Source: Aliiglaciecola sp. M165 (lineage in GTDB: Bacteria > Pseudomonadota > Gammaproteobacteria > Enterobacterales > Alteromonadaceae). Taken from it: 64,000 nt of DNA. Positions 57,891 through 64,000 of this stretch are shown piece after piece (position 1 is the stretch's first letter; the number at the start of each line of letters is the position of its first letter). Location of the stretch: the NCBI RefSeq assembly GCF_007197995.1, contig NZ_VKKH01000002.1, positions 1-64,000 of the forward strand, in the 5' to 3' direction. The translations under genes were made by a program, and so were the position numbers. The notes under the pieces are model-generated. The model had not been told where the DNA came from. It saw only the letters and a list, made by a program, of their open reading frames with translations, and did not search any database.

Positions 57891-57990
57891 GGGAAATAAT
57901 AAATTTTTTACTTCACGCCGTAAACCCGTCCATGGGGGCTCGGCTTCGGCATCCATGCCTTAGACGGAAGTAAAAAACATAAAATTTCCC
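57891..57990. repeat. ~100-bp palindromic intergenic element
   Basis: Outer arms GGGAAAT...TTTTTTACTTC (57891-57914) and GAAGTAAAAAAC...ATTTCCC (57968-57990) are inverted repeats. Inside are nested pairs, such as CATGG (57931-57935) with CCATG (57953-57957) and a CGGCTTCGG core near 57941-57949. The GC-rich core with A/T outer arms is the layout of dispersed REP/MITE-like palindromes in Alteromonadales; only one copy is in the window. Confidence 0.65.
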
Positions 57991-58054
57991 TTTTTCAACC
58001 CAACGAATTTCTTAACTGATTGGCATAAGTTTTAAATTGGCAGCGTTTTAGACT

Positions 58055-58543
58055 TCAGTGGCGATAAAGCATGTAATCGCAGTTCGCTAACATACCATTC
58101 ATGGGTTCTGGATAGGCAGCCACCTCAAAACCTAATGATTGATATAGCATTTTAGCGGCCAAATTGTCACGCATGACAAAAAGCGAACATTCACGTTGAC
58201 CAAATTCTTTGCGGCCTTGCACGATTAGTCTTTGCATGAGATCACGGCCGAAACCTTTACCTCGATGTAAAGGAGACACGGCTATACGACCAAAATGGAT
58301 ACGTTCGAGACGCAAATAATACTGACCAAAGCCTAAAATGGAAAAACAGCTATCAGTTAATTTAAAGGAGGGGATATGGTTGATACGTGTCACGTCAACC
58401 AATTCTTCTGAGGTCATAGGGAATTCCATACCAGGCCCTCCCCAATCTGTAATCGATTTAAGCGAGTCAAACCAACGATAGATTGTTGCTAAATCTAACT
58501 CGCTCGCATTGACTAATTCTATCGATAAAGGGTTTTGATCCAT
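58055..58543 (-). CDS. GNAT-family N-acetyltransferase
   Basis: A 162-residue protein with the acetyl-CoA motif VSPLHRGKGFGRDLMQRLI (Q/RxxGxG/A, near 94-112) and the closing strand AAKMLYQSLGFEVAAYPEP. Overlaps the upstream MBL gene by 25 bases, so the two are translationally coupled. Acetyl acceptor unknown. Confidence 0.88.
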   Translation of the reverse strand: MDQNPLSIELVNASELDLATIYRWFDSLKSITDWGGPGMEFPMTSEELVDVTRINHIPSFKLTDSCFSILGFGQYYLRLERIHFGRIAVSPLHRGKGFGRDLMQRLIVQGRKEFGQRECSLFVMRDNLAAKMLYQSLGFEVAAYPEPMNGMLANCDYMLYRH

Positions 58544-59376
58544 CGTTCTTCATTAATAAACTGCCAAGACCAGGATTGCCATTCTTCGCCTAACCCTGCC
58601 TCAACGATATCTTCGACAGGCATACCATTAATTTTTAACTCTTTGACCTGTGCAGAAGTCGCTTTGATCATATCCACAAATCGCTGTAGGTCCGCTTTAT
58701 TTGCAAGAGTACCATGACCAGGAATGACTTTGGTCTCATCGTCTATCATCGCTATTAGCGTTTCAACTGCGGCAATATACCCTGCCACTGAGCCCCCAGC
58801 GTCAATATCAATATACGGGAACCAGTCTTTAAAGAACAAGTCTCCAGTATGCAGCACATTCACGTCACTAAAAAACACCGCGCTATCACCATCAGTGTGT
58901 GCGTTAGCTAGGTGCATCACTTTCATGGTTTCACCATTAAAGTGGAAAGTTACACCCTGCTCATAGGTCACAACAGGTAATTCTGCATGTTTGTGATCAT
59001 CTTTGGCTGCCAAGCGAACTCGTACATTGTCGTGAGCAAACACAGTCGCGTCACGCACTTCACGCATGTAAGCATTACTACCTGTGTGATCGCCGTGATA
59101 GTGGGTATTAATAACGTAACGTAATTTTCCTTTTAGAATTTCGTCCAAAGCTGCGGAGATTTTTTCTGCCAGAGGTTCAAATTGATCATCGATGATCAAT
59201 AGTCCTTCCTCGCCGGCAGAAACACCAATATTTCCACCTGCACCTGTCATCATGTATACAGAGCCGCCTAAGTGCTCAGACTTCATTTCAACATTTGCAA
59301 AGCGGTCTTGAGCAAATAAATTAGATGTAAATAAGCCACATGAAACGACGATGGCAGCAATCGTACTTTTACGCAT
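58519..59376 (-). CDS. Secreted MBL-fold metallo-hydrolase
   Basis: A 285-residue metallo-beta-lactamase-fold protein with a signal peptide (cleavage near LFAQ, residue 23). The zinc site THYHGDH (His92, His94, Asp96, His97) and HTGDLFF, IPGHG are intact. Periplasmic members may be lactamases, lactonases or other hydrolases; no substrate can be assigned. Co-transcribed with the GNAT gene. Confidence 0.9.
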   Translation of the reverse strand: MRKSTIAAIVVSCGLFTSNLFAQDRFANVEMKSEHLGGSVYMMTGAGGNIGVSAGEEGLLIIDDQFEPLAEKISAALDEILKGKLRYVINTHYHGDHTGSNAYMREVRDATVFAHDNVRVRLAAKDDHKHAELPVVTYEQGVTFHFNGETMKVMHLANAHTDGDSAVFFSDVNVLHTGDLFFKDWFPYIDIDAGGSVAGYIAAVETLIAMIDDETKVIPGHGTLANKADLQRFVDMIKATSAQVKELKINGMPVEDIVEAGLGEEWQSWSWQFINEERWIKTLYR

Positions 59377-59496
59377 TTTCCTATCCTATTATTTTTAGGG
59401 GTAATGCTAAGTACCCCAATATTGAGATTTACAGATTATAAAGAGCCGCATCTGTGATAGTTTATTTCAACAATAACAATATAGAGTGTTTGCGCA

Positions 59497-61227
59497 ATGA
59501 TTAAAATGCAAAATTTGTTGACCATTTTGTGCATTATTTTTGGTTTGGGTGGCGCATTATATGTAAATTATTCCGTACCCGAAACCTGGGTAGAGTCGCA
59601 ACTTCAGTATCAAACCTTCATCAATGATCAGGGAGAACTGGTTTACGTTAGCCGGGGGCAGGAGCAAATTGTGCCTGAACAGACGCCTTATGAACTATCT
59701 CCTTTAAATCAAAAAAACTTGGACAACAGCGCGGCAGCACCAAAAATCAAACAACAATGGGTGCACTTCACAGGAACAGATTCCGGTCCGATACTGCTTA
59801 AAGCTGATTTCCACTATGGGGTCTGGTCGTTGTTACCCGCTTTTATTGCCATTGCATTGTGTTTGATTACCCGCGAACCTTTACTGGCACTGTTCAGTGG
59901 CATCGTAGTTGGCGCCTTTATGCTTGGTAAATTTGATATCAGCTCCGATGTGCTCATTCCAAACATGGCCACCGCTGATGCTGCATCAATACTTATTCTT
60001 TATCTTTGGTTACTAGGCGGGCTCATGGGTATTTGGGCAAAAACCGGTGCCGCACAAGCATTTGCCCAAATGATGAGCACACATTTTGTCAAAGGCCCGA
60101 GATCCGCCAAATTAATCACTTGGATGCTAGGTGTGTTGTTTTTTCAAGGCGGGACAATGAGCACGGTGTTAGTGGGCACAACCGTGAAGCCCATGGCTGA
60201 TAAGGCCAATGTTAGTCATGAAGAGTTGAGTTACGTGGTTGACTCAACCGCCTCTCCTATCGCCTCAGTAATTGCTTTTAATGCCTGGCCAGCGTACGTT
60301 CAGGCTTTTTTGTTTGTGCCAGGAGTGGCATTTCTCGCCACTGAAGCGGATCGCTTAGCATTTTTCTTTTCCAGTATTCCTTTTAGTTTTTACGGTATTT
60401 TTGCGGTCATAGGCACCCTGCTTTTGAGCTTAGAAATCACACGATTTTCTGGTGGACCGATGAAAAAAGCCATAAACCGCGCTAGGTTGACCGGACAGCT
60501 GGATGCACCTGATGCATCGCCAATCAGTGCAAAAGAAATGCATGAAGTTACCGTACCCAAGCACTACTCATCCCATTGGTTAGAGTTTGTCTTACCGCTT
60601 ATCGCGCTAATTGTTATTGCCGTGATCACCTTCGTTACCAGCGGGTCACCACAAATTCATTGGGCCTTTGGTGGTGCTTTGTTGTTAGCAATCACCATTG
60701 CATTGGGCAAAGGTATGCAAGTAAGAGACATGCTCGAAGGTTTAGGGACAGGTTGGAAAGGTGTGGTTGTTGCGTCGGTGATCCTCATGCTGGCAATTAC
60801 TATTGGTGCGATTAGCAAACAATTGGGTGGCGGTATTTATTTAGTTGAGCTTTTAGGCGCTCAATTACCATTTTGGGCAATGCCAGTCATTTTGCAATTG
60901 ATGACCATGGTCATTGCGTTTTCAACGGGAACAAGCTGGGGTACTTATGCTATAGCCTTCCCGTTAGCAATGCCTTTAGTTTGGGTAATCGCACAAAATG
61001 AAATGCTTGCGAACCCTGAGGTTTTCATGATGATTTGTTTTGCCGCAGTGTTAAATGGCAGCGTTTTTGGTGATCAGTGTTCACCAATTTCAGATACCAC
61101 CATCCTCAGTTCAATGACCACGGGTTGTGACCTCATGGACCATGTTAAAACACAGATAGTACCCGCCAGCTACGCAGCGTCGTTGGCCGGGATACTTTGG
61201 ACACTATGCGCAATACTGTTGAGCTGA
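59497..61227 (+). CDS. NhaC-type Na+/H+ antiporter
   Basis: A 576-residue membrane protein with about 12 hydrophobic segments and an unusual ~75-residue hydrophilic loop after the first helix. [35 protein letters not shown] near 250-265 and [16 protein letters not shown] plus [15 protein letters not shown] near 525-540 are the NhaC family signatures. It exchanges sodium for protons across the inner membrane, fitting a marine organism. Confidence 0.9.
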   Translation: MIKMQNLLTILCIIFGLGGALYVNYSVPETWVESQLQYQTFINDQGELVYVSRGQEQIVPEQTPYELSPLNQKNLDNSAAAPKIKQQWVHFTGTDSGPILLKADFHYGVWSLLPAFIAIALCLITREPLLALFSGIVVGAFMLGKFDISSDVLIPNMATADAASILILYLWLLGGLMGIWAKTGAAQAFAQMMSTHFVKGPRSAKLITWMLGVLFFQGGTMSTVLVGTTVKPMADKANVSHEELSYVVDSTASPIASVIAFNAWPAYVQAFLFVPGVAFLATEADRLAFFFSSIPFSFYGIFAVIGTLLLSLEITRFSGGPMKKAINRARLTGQLDAPDASPISAKEMHEVTVPKHYSSHWLEFVLPLIALIVIAVITFVTSGSPQIHWAFGGALLLAITIALGKGMQVRDMLEGLGTGWKGVVVASVILMLAITIGAISKQLGGGIYLVELLGAQLPFWAMPVILQLMTMVIAFSTGTSWGTYAIAFPLAMPLVWVIAQNEMLANPEVFMMICFAAVLNGSVFGDQCSPISDTTILSSMTTGCDLMDHVKTQIVPASYAASLAGILWTLCAILLS

Positions 61228-61242
61228 GCGCACCCATTTGGA

Positions 61243-61998
61243 TCAGCTCGTTAGTTCATCCAATTTGGCACGGTTGCGCCTTGAAAGCGTAAGCGTTTCT
61301 CCGCTTTGCAGCACAACAGTGTAATCGCCTTTATCATTAGGTCGTAATTCGCTTATTGAACTGCGCCGCACAATGGAAGAGCGGTGGATCCTGACAAAGT
61401 GATGAGGGTCGAGTTGCTCCTCTAACGCTGACAGAGTTTCTCGATGCAATACCTGTTTACCGTCAATAAGGTGAATTTCAGCATAATTCCCTGCGCCTGT
61501 GATGAAATTGATTTGTTCAACATCAATCAACCTAATTCGACCAGGATCACGGATCACCAATCGTTCACGATAACTTTTTGGTTGATCACCCATCATCTTC
61601 TGAATGATATCGCCTAACTTGGAATAATCATCGTGCTGTTTGTCGTTTATTTTTTCCCTGACTTTAGAAATGGCTTTAGCGAATCGCTCATCGTCAAAGG
61701 GTTTAAGAATGTAATCAATGGCATTTAATTCAAATGCTTCAACGGCATGTTCATTGTAAGCGGTAGCAAAGATAATAATGCACTCTTTAGGAATGTGCTT
61801 TGCAACTTGAATACCTGAGATTCCAGGCATTTCAATATCTAAAAAAATCACATCAGGTTTGTATTCCGTTGCCATCGTGAGCGCCTGATTACCGTCTTCA
61901 GCTTCACGAATTTCGCCAATATCGTCCTGTTCGCGCAACAACAATTTGATGGTTTCGCGAGCCAAATGCTCATCATCAGCGATCAAAACTTTAAGCAT
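61243..61998 (-). CDS. LytTR-family response regulator
   Basis: A 251-residue regulator. Receiver domain with phospho-acceptor Asp54 in IFLDIEMPGISG and Lys in LKPFDD near 105; LytTR DNA-binding domain (~150-250) with GAGNYAEIHLIDG and FVRIHRSSIVRRSSI. It overlaps the kinase gene stop by 8 bases, so it is translated from the same message. Likely binds direct repeats; target genes unknown. Confidence 0.93.
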   Translation of the reverse strand: MLKVLIADDEHLARETIKLLLREQDDIGEIREAEDGNQALTMATEYKPDVIFLDIEMPGISGIQVAKHIPKECIIIFATAYNEHAVEAFELNAIDYILKPFDDERFAKAISKVREKINDKQHDDYSKLGDIIQKMMGDQPKSYRERLVIRDPGRIRLIDVEQINFITGAGNYAEIHLIDGKQVLHRETLSALEEQLDPHHFVRIHRSSIVRRSSISELRPNDKGDYTVVLQSGETLTLSRRNRAKLDELTS

Positions 61999-63073
61999 CC
62001 TTTTCTCCTATTGGTATTGCTAACAGGGTTTCAAATAGATCATCTTGCAAAGGGTGTAGCTCTAGCCTGAAATGTCCATAAATACGGCTTAAGCGTTCCC
62101 GCGTATTGGTCAAACCAATTCCAAAGCCACTGTGCTGGTCATTTTTCGCGATCTTGTTAGTCAATACAACTTTTAGTTCATCCTTGTCACGGGTGATTTT
62201 TAAATTAAGTAGATTTTTATTCGATTCCAGTTGCGAGCCGTGCTGAACGGCATTTTCTACCAAAGGGTGCAATAACATATTTGGAATGGCCAATTCTAAA
62301 CATTCAGGCTGAACAAATATGGTGGTATCTAGTTTATCTGCAAAACGCATTTTCTGAATAGCCAAATAACTGTTTATAAAAGCAATTTCATCCCTAATTT
62401 TGATGTCGTTATGATTTTTATTTTCAAGAATCTTGCGTAACATTAAGCTTAATTCAGACAACGCCGAAACCGCATCTTTTTCACGTTTTAGCCTGACAAG
62501 GCTTGCGATGGTATTTAGTGCATTGAATAAAAAATGCGGATTCAGCTGTGAACGAAGGGTTTTGAGTTGTTCCTGGGTCAGTGCATGATGCATGCGTTTA
62601 AGTTCAATGCCTTCTTGAATTGCATTATGATAGAAACGAATTCCCATTCCACTAGCCAGTACACCCAAGTAGATGAAAATATCCAATTGTGAGCTTGTGG
62701 TTAACGTTCTAAGGACTGCGGAACCATATTCATCTAAGCTATTTCCACTGAGTAGCAAGCGAATAAAAGTAGCTATAAACCAGTAGGATAGCAACAATAC
62801 GACCATCCAGAAAAGATGACTTAACACTTTGTTTGTCAATGGTTTTTCAGGTCGATCATTATGTTTTACTACAGCAAATATTGCCCCTGTAATAGGGATC
62901 CAGTTCAAAAACCAAGGGCTTAATAGCACCCAGGTCCAAATCCAACTCAACTCCTTAGGCGTTCCTAATGCAGCACCATGCTGAATATGCGTAAAAAAGG
63001 CGTGCACAGCCAACCAAAAGAAAATGTTGGCAAACCAGAAATAGCGATTTAAAAACTCGCTGTGTAGTCCCAT
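61991..63073 (-). CDS. LytS-type sensor histidine kinase
   Basis: A 360-residue kinase of the His_kinase (PF06580) type. Four membrane helices lie in the first ~140 residues. The phosphorylated His is in QLNPHFLFNALNTI (His180). The ATP site HPLVENAVQHG and GFGIGLTNTRERL are clear. It lacks the N-terminal 5TMR domain of LytS, so the signal is unknown. Operon with the response regulator. Confidence 0.92.
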   Translation of the reverse strand: MGLHSEFLNRYFWFANIFFWLAVHAFFTHIQHGAALGTPKELSWIWTWVLLSPWFLNWIPITGAIFAVVKHNDRPEKPLTNKVLSHLFWMVVLLLSYWFIATFIRLLLSGNSLDEYGSAVLRTLTTSSQLDIFIYLGVLASGMGIRFYHNAIQEGIELKRMHHALTQEQLKTLRSQLNPHFLFNALNTIASLVRLKREKDAVSALSELSLMLRKILENKNHNDIKIRDEIAFINSYLAIQKMRFADKLDTTIFVQPECLELAIPNMLLHPLVENAVQHGSQLESNKNLLNLKITRDKDELKVVLTNKIAKNDQHSGFGIGLTNTRERLSRIYGHFRLELHPLQDDLFETLLAIPIGEKDA

Positions 63074-63514
63074 TACGATTTTAATGTGTCCTAATGTGTT
63101 GTCGTTTTTTTAACATATCGGTGTTTTACAGAATAATCCACTGTTTAACCTTGCCATTTAAATAATCGCATTTCATCCCTGCATTTCCCCGTTCAACCCA
63201 GGATTTAAAGGTGTCATTTATTTACCGCATTTAACCTGAAAATGAATAATATTAATATTTTTCAGTTAGTTAGCATTATTCTGAGTAACCCTGTGCATCA
63301 TACCACTGTAATTTTGATAATTAACCCGCAAAAAGTTCCCCCGATTGGCCCCCATTTTTCAGCCGTTGGTCACACAGACGAGGCAACTGGTGTATAGCGT
63401 CTAGAGCAATCTCTGAAATGGCCTTAGCTTAGGCTCAGGCAAGTGTATTGCCGAATAATAAAATCACATTGAAGCGGAGTGCGAGGTTCTGCACACCGCA
63501 CAGGGGAGAAAATA
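63074..63514. other. Divergent intergenic region with CATTT-type repeats
   Basis: 440 bases between the kinase gene and the receptor gene. It includes a cluster of ATTT-centred repeats (at ~63156, 63170, 63183, 63203, 63216, 63229) with 13-14 base spacing, and no other gene. Promoters for both genes should be here. Confidence 0.5.
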
Positions 63515-64000
63515 ATGTTTACTAACTCCAAACTGTCATTTGCAATTCGTTGCGCACTTTGTGCAAGTGCTTTGACAGCAACAAGTGTTACTCATGTTGT
63601 TGCACAAGAGGCAGCTGCCGACAATGAGGTCGAAAAGATTTCAGTGACTGGTAGCCGTATTCGTGCGCCAGGTGTCGAATCTTCAAGTCCAATCTTTTCG
63701 TTAGACGCTGAAGAGATCGCCTATCTAAAACAACCAGAATTTGAAAAAATCGTACGTTCTTTGCCTTCAACGATCCCGGCAGATGGTGGCAACGTGAATA
63801 ATGGTACAGCTGGTGCTGCAACCATCGATTTAAGAGGTTTGGGCGCACAGCGTAACTTAGTGCTCCTCAATGGCAAACGCATGGTGCCATTTAACTTCAA
63901 TGGTCAGGTGGATACGGCGAACATACCAACCGCACTCATTGACCGAATTGATGTAGTGACAGGTGGTGCGTCTGCAGTATATGGTTCAGACGCAATCTCT
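63515..64000 (+). CDS. TonB-dependent outer-membrane receptor, 5' part
   Basis: ATG 63515 with a GGAG site; 162 codons remain open to the window edge. A signal peptide ends near VVAQE (residue ~29). A TonB-box-like EVEKISVTGSRIRAP precedes the plug domain: EFEKIVRSLPSTIP, AATIDLRGLGAQRNLVLLNGKRMVP, and DRIDVVTGGASAVYGSDAIS, matching the receptor plug. The ligand cannot be told because the barrel is outside the window. Confidence 0.93.
   Translation, partial: MFTNSKLSFAIRCALCASALTATSVTHVVAQEAAADNEVEKISVTGSRIRAPGVESSSPIFSLDAEEIAYLKQPEFEKIVRSLPSTIPADGGNVNNGTAGAATIDLRGLGAQRNLVLLNGKRMVPFNFNGQVDTANIPTALIDRIDVVTGGASAVYGSDAIS

Noticed and set aside
63588-63848. 86-codon minus-strand ORF
   Set aside because: It is antisense to the TonB-dependent receptor plug domain, which is clearly coding.

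Overview
The window reads as chromosomal DNA of a marine gammaproteobacterium of the Alteromonadales (Alteromonas/Glaciecola/Paraglaciecola type). This rests on moderate A+T content and the gene families: GlyGly-CTERM and PEP-CTERM tails, a vps-like polysaccharide export operon, TonB-dependent receptor, NSS and NhaC sodium-coupled transporters, a CLCA_X-type protein, and an extracytoplasmic LacZ-type lipoprotein. The species is an inference; there is no rRNA or tRNA here.

Layout. 1-139: right end of an IS3-type element. 213-3929: a large secreted subtilase-fold protein that appears to have lost its catalytic residues, with Asp-rich calcium-binding repeats and a GlyGly-CTERM-like tail. 4164-14652: ordinary metabolism and transport (YfcC-type carrier, DUF2884 protein, sugar-nucleotide-type dehydrogenase, NSS transporter, SDR, DCC thioredoxin-like protein, MsrA, phytase-like lipoprotein, PhoD-like phosphatase), plus one small membrane gene at 5795-5974.

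14745-39821 is the accessory heart of the window, a sulfated-exopolysaccharide and biofilm island. An 11-gene, tightly overlapping minus-strand operon (24605 to 14745) encodes three sulfotransferases, an acyltransferase, a GH10 hydrolase, a flippase, GT4 and GT2 glycosyltransferases, an SGNH esterase, a WecG/TagA transferase and a polymerase/ligase. It is followed by a PEP-CTERM protein, a LapG-LapD protease/c-di-GMP receptor pair, two secreted proteins sharing an unrecognised ~70-residue domain, a second polymerase/ligase, and a vps-like export operon (outer-membrane barrel, Wza-like, Wzc-like kinase, CpsB phosphatase, VpsP-like) divergent from a VpsL-like priming transferase. I find sigma-54-type -24/-12 elements before the PEP-CTERM gene, the export operon, the priming transferase and (weaker) the glycosyl/sulfotransferase operon, suggesting one RpoN regulon.

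39929-54092: TauE/SafE exporter operon, lipoprotein GH2 beta-galactosidase, flavodoxin, CLCA_X-type metallopeptidase-like protein, solitary ExbD, CheW-like protein, TrmN6, PLP-dependent dehydratase and amidohydrolase. 54153-57705: nitrate-type ABC transporter operon with a sigma-54 element and an intrinsic terminator inside its leader, the classical arrangement for antitermination control of nitrate assimilation. 57891-57990: a ~100-bp palindromic intergenic element. 58055-64000: GNAT, MBL hydrolase, NhaC antiporter, LytS/LytR-type two-component system and the 5' part of a TonB-dependent receptor that runs off the window.
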